From: Stieleria neptunia
Lineage (GTDB): Bacteria; Planctomycetota; Planctomycetia; Pirellulales; Pirellulaceae
Assembly: GCF_007754155.1 (NCBI RefSeq)
Contig: NZ_CP037423.1
Span: forward strand, 10,040,938 to 10,104,937
Direction: 5' to 3'
DNA length: 64,000 nucleotides
The position numbers were made by a program, and so were the translations under genes. This document shows, one piece after another, positions 17,690 to 27,188 of the stretch (position 1 is the first letter of the stretch; each line of letters begins with the position of its first letter). The notes beneath the pieces were generated by a model. It had not been told where the DNA came from, did not search any database, and worked only from the letters and a program-made list of their open reading frames with translations.

Positions 17690-18270
17690 CGGCCATGCAC
17701 AACACCATCGGTCGACGACGCATTGTCCATGGCCGTTGGCCAAACCAAACCCGTCGCGTTCTCGAGACCTAGGGCGTTGCCCTAGGCTACGGATGTCAAC
17801 GGCCGTTGGCCGAATCGATCCGTGCGGACCGACATCGACGGAGGTTCACAACCCTCGGACGCCCCGTTCGTCCAATCCCGTGCCAACGGCACGCATTGGC
17901 CAACGGCCATGCAGACCCATAGCCTGGGGCAACGCCCCAGGAATGCGACGCGCGAGTGGACCGATTGGCCAACGGCCATGCACAACACCATCGGTCGCCA
18001 ACGCATTGTCCATGGCCGTTGGCCAAACCAAACCCGTCGCGTTCTCGAGACTAGGGCGTTGCCCTAGGCTACGGATGTCAACGGCCGTTGGCCGAATCGA
18101 TCCGGTCGGACCGACATCGGCGGAGGTTCACGACCCCCGGACAAACCGTTCGTCCAATCCCGTGCCAACGGCACGCTTATTGGCCAACGGCCATGTATAC
18201 CCATAGCCTGGGGCAACGCCCCAGGAACGCGACCACGGAAATACGGGTTGGCCAACGGCCATACACATGG
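17690..18270 (+). repeat. REP-like 282-bp repeat units, left of the Y1 transposase
   Basis: One full 282-base unit (17769-18050) is followed by a partial second unit that breaks off near 18270; a partial unit precedes them. Each unit holds several short hairpins whose loops are AAC or GTT: CCTAGGGC-GTT-GCCCTAGG, GGCC-GTT-GGCC, GTGCC-AAC-GGCAC, GGCC-AAC-GGCC and CCTGGGGC-AAC-GCCCCAGG. Confidence 0.85.
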
Positions 18271-18333
18271 TTCAATGACAGCACTCGAGAGGGCCCTCGA
18301 ACCACCACCTTTTGTTCACTTAAGGAGGGACTC

Positions 18334-18786
18334 ATGCCCCAATCGCACGCTTGTCTGTATGCTCATCTGATCTTCAGCACCAAAGACCGCTACCCGTTTC
18401 TCGACACCTCCGTTCGAGACCGTGTGCACGCCTATTTGGCCGAAACGGTTCGCAATATGGGATCGTCATTCTCGCTGGTCGGTGGAGTCGCCGATCATGT
18501 CCACCTCTTGTTTGAAATGGGTCGCGTTCACGCGGCGAAGGACTTTAGCGAAGAAATCAAACGGGAATCTTCGAAGTTTATCAAAACGTTCGGCGGCAAA
18601 CATTCGAAGTTCTATTGGCAACGCGGATACGGAATTTTCTCAGTTTCGCCACCCCATCGGTCCGCCGTCGAAGCCTACATTCGCAATCAGGAGGAACATC
18701 ACCGCGTCAAGACGTTCCAGGAAGAGTATCGTGATTTTTTACGGCGTTACGACATTCAATATGACGAACGTTACGTGTGGGATTGA
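18334..18786 (+). CDS. IS200/IS605-type Y1 transposase (RAYT-like)
   Basis: This 150-residue protein is a single-domain HUH/Y1 transposase of the IS200 kind. The HUH metal motif is DHVHLLFE (about residues 63-70), and the nucleophile is the Tyr in VEAYIRNQEEHH near residue 117. It cuts and rejoins single-stranded DNA at hairpins. The start at 18334 is preceded by a strong ribosome binding site, AAGGAGG (18322-18328), so the longer reading frame upstream is not used. The gene lies inside a copy of a 282-base repeat full of hairpins, an arrangement like REP-associated tyrosine transposases. No TnpB partner is present. It looks intact and may be active. Confidence 0.93.
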   Translation: MPQSHACLYAHLIFSTKDRYPFLDTSVRDRVHAYLAETVRNMGSSFSLVGGVADHVHLLFEMGRVHAAKDFSEEIKRESSKFIKTFGGKHSKFYWQRGYGIFSVSPPHRSAVEAYIRNQEEHHRVKTFQEEYRDFLRRYDIQYDERYVWD

Positions 18787-18789
18787 GGA

Positions 18790-19195
18790 CAATGATTGCC
18801 CATGGCCGTTGGCCATACCAAACCCGTCGCGACCCGAGACCTAGGGCGTTGCCCTAGGCTACGGATGTCAACGGCCGTTGGCCGAAATGGTCCGTGCGGA
18901 CCCGCATCGACGGAGGTTCACGGTCCTCTGAAAAACCGTTCGTCCAAACCGTGCCAACGGCACGCTTATTGGCCAACGGCCATGTATACCCATAGCCTGG
19001 GGCAACGCCCCAGGAACGCGACGCGCGAGTGGACCGATTGGCCAACGGCCATGCACAACACCATCGGTCGACGACGCATTGTTCATGGCCGCCGGCCAAA
19101 CCGATCCCTCGTGACCCGAGACCTAGGGCGTTGCCCTAGGCTACGGATGTCAACGGCCGTTGGCCGAATCGATCCGTGCGGACCGACATCGACGG
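18790..19195 (+). repeat. REP-like 282-bp repeat units, right of the Y1 transposase
   Basis: A partial unit end (from CCCATGGCCGTTGGCC at about 18799) is followed by a full unit (18841-19122) and a partial third (19123-19195). The spacing of CTAGGGCGTTGCCCTAGG between units is 282 bases, exactly as on the left side. Unit sequences are near-identical left and right of the transposase. Confidence 0.85.
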
Positions 19196-19203
19196 ATCCG
19201 ATT

Positions 19204-21672
19204 TCAATCCATCACTTGTCGTCGCAACTGATCCATCCACCCATCGGCGTCGACGGCAATCGCGATGCGGTCGCTCAACTCCGGGTCTTCGAAATACTTC
19301 GAAATCGCTTGCCCACCGATCAGATACGCCTCGCGCTCCAACCTCTGCACCTCGGCCAACTCGCCGCCGAACGCCAAATTCTCATCACTCAGCCATCGAT
19401 CCAACAGGAATCGACAAAGCTCGTCGACGTAACGATCTGCCCGTGTCCGTTCGACACCCAACCACCACTGCGTCGGCTTGTGGCTGTATTCTCCGGCGAA
19501 TCGTTGGCCAAGCGTTTGGGACTGATATTGTCGCCAACTGCGGATCAAACTGTTGCGCCGAGACTTTCTGACGAGCTCCCGATCGGGCACCAACTCAATC
19601 AACGCCTTCAATTGGGGCGTCTCCCCGTCCTGCTCGACATAGGCAAAAATCGCGCGGGCCGCGATCAGATCCGAGATCTCTGCCACACCCATCAAGACGT
19701 TGAAATCCGCTCCGCCGCTGACGGCTTGTTCCCGAGTCAGACGCGACCACTTCAACAACACCCGGACCGCATCGAACTGTTTCTCGCGCGCGTCTGCGAA
19801 CCGCGGCGCGGCCGGATACACATGGGGCTCCGAATAGGCCGCGAGGTTGGATTGCGCGTCGTTCTGATGAAACTGTAATGGATAATAGGATCGCACGTTG
19901 ATGATTTGCAGCACCTCCTTGAACGACAGGTGCCGGCCGATGCTATCGGTTGCCGACAGTTCCTTTGCGATGCGATCATCACGACCTTCCGGGCTCACAG
20001 CCGCTTTCAAGACCAGGGTCTCGAGCCTTCGAACGTATGCCGGGTCCAAGATCGCAACCTTGTCGGCTGTCGGATCGACGCGGGGTAGATCGATGGAATA
20101 CATCTGTTGTCGCCAGGCGACGCGCGGGCTCGGCGTGGTGGCGTACCGTGCCCCGAGTACCACCACATAGGGCAAAAACAACGCGACGACGATAAATCCA
20201 ACCATCGGCACCACGTATTCTTTGCCCTTCTCGCCGGCCATCCATTTCGGCGTCAGTCGCCACGATGCCAGCAGCAAGATCATCGACGATAGCAACAAAA
20301 CAGCCGAGGCACGCGTGTAGAACATCAACAGGCCGGCGAGAACGAACGCCGCCAACTGAACAAACACCGGCCCGGCGAAGAACGACAACGTCGGTCGTGG
20401 CGACCACTGCGAAACCAACTGCGTCAGCGCAAACCCCGCAAAAACGACCATGACCGTGATCGTCAACCGGTCGTCCCAGGTCCACGCCACCGCGTGGTCA
20501 GCATCCGCCGCATCGCGATAAACTCCCGCCAACACAAGGCTTGCCAGAATGATCGCCGTGACACACAGTGTCGGTCCGACGCGAGTCAGCCAGACCCTCG
20601 TCGGCGAGATACCTCGGTCATACAAAAACACGCATCGTTTTCGCACCGAATCGCCGTAAAACGTCAGCGCCGCGATCATGAACAGCGGCAAGATGCAAAT
20701 GGAATGGCCGACCACCAACATCTCCTCGCTCGAGGAGCCGGTGAACAAAGCACCGACGATCGCCACCATCGTCAGCAAGGTAAGCTGCCAACGAATCGGC
20801 CACACCTGCAGCCACAACAGCGCGAGCAGCGGTCGCGGTCGCCCGAAAACCATCGCCCCGGCCAGCTTGGACGACGCCACGTCCTGGGGAGGCCGAAACG
20901 CGCCGGTCGATACCTCTCCCAGCGCACGTCCGGCACGCCGAGATTCCGGCCAAGTCAATCGTCGCCAGGCCGCAAAAAAACTGAGCCCGGCGAGCACGAA
21001 CAAGCCCACCCCAATCAGCAGGGCGAACGTCCCAAAGTTTTGCTGAACCACACGCTGCGGCGGACCGCGAAATTGTGCCGAGGGCAGCATGACCACCGCT
21101 GCGTACATCACGCCCCAAACCGACACGATCACTAGCGGAACAAACGTGACCAGGGCCGTGATCGGGGACCGAAACCAATAGGCCGTCGTAAAGCTGGACA
21201 GCATCACCGCGATGCTCAACGTCACCGCACCGCCGCAGTGAATCCAGAACGGCTCGGGCAGTCCGCTACTCTGGCGAATCCGATCGATCCAATAATCGCT
21301 CATCGCAGACCAATACGCCAGAAAGCAGATCGTTGCGACGACCCACGCCAATAATAAACAGGCGCTTGTGACCAACAACTTACTCGTCGCGATCGTCTTC
21401 CAGCCGGCGGGCAGGGTTTGCAGCCACGCCAACGAACCGCTCTCCTCCTCGCCACCGATCAACACCGCCGGTGCACCACAGGCGATCAACATCGGCAGCA
21501 ACATCCAGATCGCGTAGGCCAACCCCATCCGCTCGGTGCCGACGTCGCTCACGCCGGCGAACAGCCCCAACAACACAAAAAACCCCACGATCAACGCCGG
21601 CGTGGCGATCGCCAACGTCCGCACCGTTCGCGCGTCCTTCCAAATCATTCGCTGCAGGATTTTTCGATTCAT
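19204..21672 (-). CDS. ABC-2-type transporter permease, large (paralogue B)
   Basis: This 822-residue membrane protein shares its layout with the upstream neighbour (21686-24097). The N-terminus MNRKILQRMIWKDART matches the neighbour's MNQKVMQRLIWKDART, which is why I place the start at 21672 rather than at an ATG two codons earlier; a GAGGGG ribosome binding site fits this choice. About twelve hydrophobic helices are grouped in two sets, with a conserved GEEESGSLAWLQTLPAGWK segment after the second helix, typical of ABC-2 permeases that begin with a coupling helix. The last 300 residues are soluble and probably extracytoplasmic. It is the last gene of the GntR-ATPase-permease operon. The substrate is unknown. 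Confidence 0.87.
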   Translation of the reverse strand: MNRKILQRMIWKDARTVRTLAIATPALIVGFFVLLGLFAGVSDVGTERMGLAYAIWMLLPMLIACGAPAVLIGGEEESGSLAWLQTLPAGWKTIATSKLLVTSACLLLAWVVATICFLAYWSAMSDYWIDRIRQSSGLPEPFWIHCGGAVTLSIAVMLSSFTTAYWFRSPITALVTFVPLVIVSVWGVMYAAVVMLPSAQFRGPPQRVVQQNFGTFALLIGVGLFVLAGLSFFAAWRRLTWPESRRAGRALGEVSTGAFRPPQDVASSKLAGAMVFGRPRPLLALLWLQVWPIRWQLTLLTMVAIVGALFTGSSSEEMLVVGHSICILPLFMIAALTFYGDSVRKRCVFLYDRGISPTRVWLTRVGPTLCVTAIILASLVLAGVYRDAADADHAVAWTWDDRLTITVMVVFAGFALTQLVSQWSPRPTLSFFAGPVFVQLAAFVLAGLLMFYTRASAVLLLSSMILLLASWRLTPKWMAGEKGKEYVVPMVGFIVVALFLPYVVVLGARYATTPSPRVAWRQQMYSIDLPRVDPTADKVAILDPAYVRRLETLVLKAAVSPEGRDDRIAKELSATDSIGRHLSFKEVLQIINVRSYYPLQFHQNDAQSNLAAYSEPHVYPAAPRFADAREKQFDAVRVLLKWSRLTREQAVSGGADFNVLMGVAEISDLIAARAIFAYVEQDGETPQLKALIELVPDRELVRKSRRNSLIRSWRQYQSQTLGQRFAGEYSHKPTQWWLGVERTRADRYVDELCRFLLDRWLSDENLAFGGELAEVQRLEREAYLIGGQAISKYFEDPELSDRIAIAVDADGWMDQLRRQVMD

Positions 21673-21685
21673 CGTCATGCTCCCC

Positions 21686-24097
21686 TCATCTGACGCGATT
21701 CTTTAAACGTTTGATCGACTCTTGAGCTTGAAACTCGTACAGCGGACGCATCATTTGCGACAGTTCCGCTTGCTCCGCTGAGTGCACAAAATTGGGAATC
21801 TCCCATACGCCTTTCATCGACCCTGATCGCCAATGTGTTTCCGCGAGCTTGACGGTCTGATCGACAAATCGCTCGCGTCTCAAGGCCTCGATCCTTGCGA
21901 TGAACTCGGTCCGCGGCCGCGGTGACCTGTTACCCAACGACATCGGTCGATTGAAACCGGTTGCCCCTGTCTGCCACTTCCACGACGCAATCAAGCTGTT
22001 GCGGCGAGATTCCAAGACGAGTGAATCGTCGGGAAACATGCCAGCCAATTCCTTGATCTCCGGCGTCATGGCGCCTTCATCGAGGTGTCGATTGAGGATC
22101 ACCGCGGCGATCCATTCGGCGTACTCGGAGATCTGCGCCAGCCGCTCAAACGACGAATCGCCGAAGCGAGCTTCGTGGCGAACCATCTGGGACCACTTCA
22201 GCAACACCCGTGCGATCCGCAATTCCAACGCGAGTTGATCGGCGCCGAAGCGACTAAACGAACTCGCCCCCGCACTCGGCGCATACCCTTCGGGCCAATA
22301 GGGAACACGCGCGACCAATTCGTTAAACGACACAAATTCCCCGACGGATGTCTCCGACGCCAACTCTTGGACCAATCTTTCGTCGAATTGATCGCTCTTG
22401 GGAGACAAGAGCAATTCGTCGCGTCGAAACCCGTTCCAGAAGTAGGCTAGCTCCGGAATCGCGGCGCGATGGACTTCGACGAGTCGATCGTCTGCGGGTC
22501 GTTGCGGGAACTCGTACGCCAACATCCGCGTCCGCCACTGCGTCTGCTCGGCCGGGATCGTCGCACTTCGGATGCCAAGGACCAGCATGTACGGCAAAAC
22601 GATTGACAGTGCGAAATACCCGACAAACCGCATTGTGTCACTCCGCCCGGTCGCCCCAGACAACCAGCGCGGTGTCAGTCGCCACGAGGCGAACAGAAAC
22701 ACGGGGATCGACACCATCGCGGCCCACAGGGCTCCCTCGCGGTATGCGTCGAACAACGGATAAAACAGCAGGAACGCCAGCACGGCGAACACGGGCGAGG
22801 CCAAAAACGCGAACACCGGCCGAGGCGCCCACTGCGACACCAATTGGCAGAGCGCGTAACCGACCAGCATCAGCATCGTACACAATAAAAATTCATTGAA
22901 CCGCAGTCCGTCGTTGTACAGCACATCGCTCAGCAGCTGACTGACCAGCAGCGCCAGGAAAATCAACCCGCATGCGATCGCCGTCGGCATCAACCGCGTC
23001 CGCCAAATCAACGTGTAGGAAACACCGCGATCGGCTAAGAACACACAGCGTTTGCGAACCGAATCTCCATAGAACGTTGAACCGGCGATCCCAAACAACG
23101 CCACAGCCGTCATCAAGCTGGCCAGTTCTTCCCAATTGCCTCCACCCCAGACGGCGAACGTGACGCCCAGCACGCCGACAACGGTCAGGATCAATAGAAT
23201 CCAAACGTTCTGCCGCGCCGCCTGCCACAACAGCGCGTGCGTCTTCGTCGGCCGCCGCAAAGCCAGCGAAACGCCGTACCACGACATCGGCAACGTGCTG
23301 GGAGGCCGAAAGGCGTCGCCGGAAACACGTTGCTTGATCCGCCGACCGAGCGATTCTTCGGGACCCGTGAGCCGTCGCTTGGCCATCCATTGATGCAGAG
23401 CGAACAGCACACCGATCGCACCGACGATCGGGACCGTCATCACGGACCAAAACTGAAAGGCAGAAATCGATACCCATCGCGGCCGCCCCTGCAGCCTCGT
23501 TCCCAGCCAGTATTCTTCAACACTGACAAACGCGATCGCAAACACAACCATCGCCGGCAACACCGCCAGCAGCGCGTTGATCGGTGAACGGAACCAATAC
23601 GCCATGATAAAACCGGTCAGCAACAATGCGATGCTGAACACCCACTGCGAAACAACAGCGACGGCCGACCAATCCGGAACGTTGCGTGTGTTCTCGGCCC
23701 ACGCGATCACATGGTCGGGCAGAATCGACCACTGCAACCAATACAGCATGCTGGCCAAGATCCATCCGGCCAGCAGCGTGCCGAAGGCGACCAACAACTT
23801 GCTGATCGCGACGCCGCGCCAACTGGCCGGCAGCGTCCGCAACCACGCCAGCGACCCACTCTCCTCTTCACTCCCGACCAACAGCGCCGGGGCGCCAAAG
23901 GCAAGCAGATTCGGCAGCACGATCCAAATCATTCGCGACAGGCCGAGCCGCACTTGATTGTCCACGTCCATCACCGCGTCGGCGATCAACCACAACAGCG
24001 CGTTGAATCCGAAGATCGCCGCCAGCGTCGCGATCGCCAACGGAGCAAGCGTTCGAGCGTCTTTCCAGATCAATCGCTGCATCACTTTTTGATTCAT
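21686..24097 (-). CDS. ABC-2-type transporter permease, large (paralogue A)
   Basis: This 803-residue membrane protein is a paralogue of the next gene. Shared segments include the N-terminal RLIWKDART, GSEEESGSLAWLRTLPASWRGV, a mid-protein FYGDSVRKRCVFLADRGVSYT, and a C-terminal LVLESRRNSLIASWKWQ. Around twelve predicted helices are followed by a long soluble C-terminal part. With the upstream ATPase it should form an exporter, possibly as a heterodimer with paralogue B. Its stop lies 13 bases before the next start, so translation is probably coupled. In YtrA-type operons such permeases are linked to cell-envelope stress, but the cargo here is unknown. Confidence 0.87.
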   Translation of the reverse strand: MNQKVMQRLIWKDARTLAPLAIATLAAIFGFNALLWLIADAVMDVDNQVRLGLSRMIWIVLPNLLAFGAPALLVGSEEESGSLAWLRTLPASWRGVAISKLLVAFGTLLAGWILASMLYWLQWSILPDHVIAWAENTRNVPDWSAVAVVSQWVFSIALLLTGFIMAYWFRSPINALLAVLPAMVVFAIAFVSVEEYWLGTRLQGRPRWVSISAFQFWSVMTVPIVGAIGVLFALHQWMAKRRLTGPEESLGRRIKQRVSGDAFRPPSTLPMSWYGVSLALRRPTKTHALLWQAARQNVWILLILTVVGVLGVTFAVWGGGNWEELASLMTAVALFGIAGSTFYGDSVRKRCVFLADRGVSYTLIWRTRLMPTAIACGLIFLALLVSQLLSDVLYNDGLRFNEFLLCTMLMLVGYALCQLVSQWAPRPVFAFLASPVFAVLAFLLFYPLFDAYREGALWAAMVSIPVFLFASWRLTPRWLSGATGRSDTMRFVGYFALSIVLPYMLVLGIRSATIPAEQTQWRTRMLAYEFPQRPADDRLVEVHRAAIPELAYFWNGFRRDELLLSPKSDQFDERLVQELASETSVGEFVSFNELVARVPYWPEGYAPSAGASSFSRFGADQLALELRIARVLLKWSQMVRHEARFGDSSFERLAQISEYAEWIAAVILNRHLDEGAMTPEIKELAGMFPDDSLVLESRRNSLIASWKWQTGATGFNRPMSLGNRSPRPRTEFIARIEALRRERFVDQTVKLAETHWRSGSMKGVWEIPNFVHSAEQAELSQMMRPLYEFQAQESIKRLKNRVR

Positions 24098-24140
24098 CTT
24101 TCCGCCCCTCGTTGGCTATGGTTCACGATTCCTTCACCCA

Positions 24141-24194
24141 AAGTCACCCTCCTGGCAGGAGGGTCGAGCGAAGCGAGGGGAGGTCGATCGGTGA
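24141..24194 (+). repeat. Dispersed palindromic element (GTCACCCTCCTGGCAGGAGGG family)
   Basis: AAGTCACCCTCCTGGCAGGA contains the stem CACCCTCCTG/CAGGAGGGT and is followed by GTCGAGCGAAGCGAGGGGAG. An identical 54-base copy lies at 40091-40144 and a variant at 36979-37020. It sits in the 242-base gap between the ATPase and permease genes of one operon and so would be transcribed with them. Confidence 0.8.
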
Positions 24195-24339
24195 AACATC
24201 GCGTTCACAATACCTGCAGCAGGCCGCGGCACAAGCACCACGGCTGACCCTCTCCTCGCTGACGCTCGACTCTCCCAAGGGGAGAGTGACTCCACTCGTT
24301 CACGTGCGCTGGTGCATCATCAGCACGATCTCCAAATCT

Positions 24340-25284
24340 TCACACCGCCGACACGCCCGACGTCGGCTTCACCTGTTCTCGTTGCTGTGTCGGCCGGACG
24401 GCATTGGTGTCGCAGACCGCCACAAAGATCTCTTCCAGCGTCGGCGTCTCCTCGTCGATTTTGATCACGCCCGATGCGTCTCCATAGTCGCTGCGCCAGT
24501 CGTCGGCCAAATCGCGGACGATCCAGCGCATCTGGCGGCCGTTTTTGGCTTCGGTCAAGACTTCGCCGCGAGGCATCAGCACGGCCGCATCCCCATGCTC
24601 CAGCGTCGCCGTGACGACACGCGTGGAATCACGCAAGGCCTGCAAGGGCTGGACGAGTTTTAAATCGCCTTGATGCAAAATGCCGATCCAATCCGCGACG
24701 CGCTCGACCTCGTTGATCTGATGGCTGGAAAGCAACACCGTGCGACCCAGCGATGCGCGGTCGACCATCGATTCGAGAAATTGTCGACGAACCATCGGAT
24801 CCAGCCCGCTGGTCGGTTCATCCAGAATCAAAAGCTCCGGATCGTGAGACGTCGCCAGGGCGAGCGCGACTTTGGCACGCTGCCCCTTGCTCATGTTCTT
24901 CAGCTTGACGCCGGGCGGGACGTCGAAACCCATCAACGTTTCCGCATAACGACCCGGAAACTCGTCGTCATAAAACGCCGACGTGAACCAACCGATCTCG
25001 TCCGCCGTCATCCATTCGTACATCGCCGGCGAATCCGAAACATAGCCGGTCTGTTGACGAATCGCTTGGCCGTCCTTCAAACACGACAATCCCAGCACCG
25101 ATGCGGTGCCGCTGTCCGGCTTCAGCGAACCGGTCAAGATTCGAATCATGGTCGTTTTGCCGGCCCCGTTTTCGCCAAGCAACGCAAACACGACGCCCTG
25201 GGGAATGTCCAAAGTCACGTCGATCAGTGCCCGATTGCGACCGAACGATTTACTGATGTTCTGCAAGGAAATGACGGCGTTCAT
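24340..25284 (-). CDS. ABC transporter ATP-binding protein
   Basis: This 314-residue cytoplasmic ATPase has all core motifs: Walker A GENGAGKTT (about residues 37-45), signature MSKGQRAKVAL, Walker B LLILDEPTSGLD and the switch His in VLLSSHQINEVERV. It belongs to the ABC-2 (CcmA/YtrB-like) group with a C-terminal extension of about 90 residues. The start at 25284 (MNAVISLQNISKSFG) fits the family better than an ATG nine codons upstream. It lies 38 bases after the GntR regulator and upstream of the two permeases, so it likely powers that exporter. Confidence 0.95.
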   Translation of the reverse strand: MNAVISLQNISKSFGRNRALIDVTLDIPQGVVFALLGENGAGKTTMIRILTGSLKPDSGTASVLGLSCLKDGQAIRQQTGYVSDSPAMYEWMTADEIGWFTSAFYDDEFPGRYAETLMGFDVPPGVKLKNMSKGQRAKVALALATSHDPELLILDEPTSGLDPMVRRQFLESMVDRASLGRTVLLSSHQINEVERVADWIGILHQGDLKLVQPLQALRDSTRVVTATLEHGDAAVLMPRGEVLTEAKNGRQMRWIVRDLADDWRSDYGDASGVIKIDEETPTLEEIFVAVCDTNAVRPTQQREQVKPTSGVSAV

Positions 25285-25322
25285 GTCAGCGTGCTTCCCA
25301 ATGAAAGACAAGTGGAGAAGGG

Positions 25323-25754
25323 TCAGGAGGTGCCATTGCCGGAGACGGGTTTCGCGTTTTCGATCATCGCGGATTGCCGGTCCAATTCCGCTTCAAACAA
25401 ATCGCGCAGTTCCGCGGTCGTCATGCCGCCGGCCAACGCATCGGCAAGCGCCCGCCGAACACTCTCGGCGACCAAAGAATTCCGGGCCTTGGTGCAACGC
25501 TTCATCGCGTCGCGGCGGACCACCATCCCCCGGCCCCGCAACGGTTCCAGAACGTGATCGGACTGCAACTCTTGATAGGCCCGGGCGATCGTGTTGGAAT
25601 TGATCGCCAAGTCATTGGCCAGCTGTCGGACGCTGGGAACCATTTGACCGCCGACGAGAATCCCGTCGGCGACCGCCAGTTTGACCTGACGAACGAGTTG
25701 TTCGTAGATCGGAATATCGCCATCGGCGTCGATTGAAAAGAACATCCAAGCCAT
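25323..25754 (-). CDS. GntR-family transcriptional regulator, YtrA subfamily
   Basis: This 143-residue protein has an N-terminal winged helix of the GntR type (IPIYEQLVRQVKLAVADGIL, then VRQLANDLAINSNTIARAYQEL) and a short C-terminal helical part of about 60 residues, as expected for YtrA regulators, which lack a large effector domain. The start was placed at 25754 (MAWMFFSIDADGD); an ATG at 25745 is equally possible. The longer frame is rejected because it would run through the inverted repeat at 25775-25798. It heads the operon with the ABC ATPase and two permeases and probably represses it. Confidence 0.93.
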   Translation of the reverse strand: MAWMFFSIDADGDIPIYEQLVRQVKLAVADGILVGGQMVPSVRQLANDLAINSNTIARAYQELQSDHVLEPLRGRGMVVRRDAMKRCTKARNSLVAESVRRALADALAGGMTTAELRDLFEAELDRQSAMIENAKPVSGNGTS

Positions 25755-25774
25755 CCCGTTTGAAAGCGGCCTTC

Positions 25775-25798
25775 GGTGTACCCGTGTCATGGTACACC
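25775..25798 (-). promoter_or_regulatory. Perfect inverted repeat, likely GntR/YtrA operator
   Basis: GGTGTACC (25775-25782) and GGTACACC (25791-25798) are exact reverse complements separated by eight bases. The site is 21 bases upstream of the GntR start codon. Known YtrA operators have GTGTA/TACAC half-sites with a similar separation, so autoregulation is a reasonable inference. Confidence 0.7.
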
Positions 25799-25835
25799 AC
25801 GTCTCTCCGGGCGTCAAGCAAAAAAGTGGGAGAGG

Positions 25836-26867
25836 CTACAACTCCTCTCGGTCGAACGCCGGGATCCTGCGTCCTTGGATCAAACGCAATGCCACGACCA
25901 AGGCCAACGCGGCGACCGGTATCGCCAACGGCAACCCCAGTCCGAACACGCTGAAACCGAATCCGACCAGAAAGAAAATTCCGACGACCAGAAAAAACGA
26001 GGTCATCAGATTCGACTTGGTCATCTCCAATGATTCCCGTACGACATCCCCGCCGAAGCGGCCGTCCATGGCGAGCGGAATGACCGGCCACAATCGCATC
26101 GCCGAGAGGGTCAGCAACAGGATCGCTCCCACGAACGCGCCGACCGTCATCAACAAATGGATTTCGGGTGCCTGGACGTTGCTGCCGGCATTCATGATCG
26201 TGATGGCCAGACCCACGACGACGGCCGCAAACGCCATCGTGATCGTCAGCGCGATCAGCAGCGCGAGAAAAACTGCGGCCCTGGGGACGAACCATGACCG
26301 AGTCTTCCGCGGTGGATCGTCTTCCACATCAGGCCCCGCGTCACAAACATCCAGCGACAGGTTTAGCGCGAACCAGACCGCATAAACCGTCACCAACAAG
26401 AACCACGGCGACCCCACCGCCAACCACACCAACGCCCGCTTCAGATCCGTGCTTGCCAAGTCACTCAGATACACCAGTGGAAACAGCAAGCCCAACACCA
26501 CCAGAACCGATGGCATCAGAAACGGCATCAGCAGCGGACGACGCCTTTCGACAAAGACCGATTGCGTGTCCGCCAAAATGTGTTCGATCGGAATCTTGCG
26601 ATAACGTTCGACCGGGACCGGTGGCGACTCCGCGGTCGGCGTCACCACCGCATTCGGGCTGCTCGCCGCATTCGGGCTGCTCGCCGCAACCGGGCTGCTC
26701 GCCGCAACCGGGCTGCTCGCCGCAACCGGGCTGCTCGCCGCGGCCGGTGGTGCCGCAGCGGTGAACTGAGTCTGACAGGCCGGGCACACCGCCGCCTTGC
26801 CGTCCGCTTCGATCGGCAATTCGAGCGACGCGTTGCAGGACGGACAGGATTGTTGGAACGAGCTCAT
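25836..26867 (-). CDS. Zinc-ribbon membrane protein with repetitive linker
   Basis: This 343-residue protein starts with a zinc ribbon (CPSCNASLELPIEADGKAAVCPAC, Cys pairs near residues 8/11 and 30/33). A linker follows made of repeats of SSPVAA/SSPNAA (about 44-70), encoded by tandem 18-base units. The rest is membrane: about six helices. The final part (DGRFGGDVVRESLEMTKSNL, then two helices) is like DUF975/DUF4013-type membrane proteins. The role is unknown. It lies 82 bases from the GntR start region, on the same strand but upstream of the operon. Confidence 0.8.
   Translation of the reverse strand: MSSFQQSCPSCNASLELPIEADGKAAVCPACQTQFTAAAPPAAASSPVAASSPVAASSPVAASSPNAASSPNAVVTPTAESPPVPVERYRKIPIEHILADTQSVFVERRRPLLMPFLMPSVLVVLGLLFPLVYLSDLASTDLKRALVWLAVGSPWFLLVTVYAVWFALNLSLDVCDAGPDVEDDPPRKTRSWFVPRAAVFLALLIALTITMAFAAVVVGLAITIMNAGSNVQAPEIHLLMTVGAFVGAILLLTLSAMRLWPVIPLAMDGRFGGDVVRESLEMTKSNLMTSFFLVVGIFFLVGFGFSVFGLGLPLAIPVAALALVVALRLIQGRRIPAFDREEL
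26651..26753 (+). repeat. 18-bp tandem repeat inside the zinc-ribbon protein gene
   Basis: About five to six units of CGGGCTGCTCGCCGCAAC (two with ATTC in place of AACC) run in tandem and keep the reading frame. They encode the Ala/Ser/Pro linker. Confidence 0.85.
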
Positions 26868-26926
26868 TGCCGCAGTCTAACATCGCGCGGACATGTGCGG
26901 TGGGGAATGTGCTTGACGTCGATGGT

Positions 26927-27003
26927 AGCGGCAGGGCGCGAGCCCTCCGGTCGCGCTTCAAAAACACCTTGAAAGACCGGAGGGCTCGCGCCCTACCGCT
27001 AAC
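26927..27003 (+). repeat. Inverted-repeat element, short GCGAGCCCTCCGG form
   Basis: TAGCGGCAGGGCGCGAGCCC and GGGCTCGCGCCCTACCGCTA form a long imperfect hairpin around GTCGCGCTTCAAAAACACCT. A diverged copy lies at 60340-60420. No gene is seen in 26868-27064. Confidence 0.8.
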
Positions 27004-27064
27004 AAAAAACACCCCGCTTGGCGTCAAAGTAGATGGCATTGGTAACGGCCTTACCAGACACCGC

Positions 27065-27188
27065 ACCGCGGAAAAGGGGTCAGGTACCAAAAATGCGAAG
27101 CACCCTGCGGGCCATTTGGTTTTTGGTACCTGACCCCTTTTCCGCTCGACAAACGCAAGCTCGAGAATTGAAAGCTGACAAAGCGCTA
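27065..27188 (+). repeat. CTAG-bounded dispersed element with 26-bp perfect inverted repeat
   Basis: A perfect 26-base inverted repeat occupies 27068-27093 and 27120-27145 (core AAAAGGGGTCAGGTACC). A tail with TCGACAAACGCAAGCTCGAG ends at CTAG. A near-identical copy lies at 39896-40020. On the minus strand its outermost triplet is the TAG stop of the FMN/Fe-S protein gene. Confidence 0.88.
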
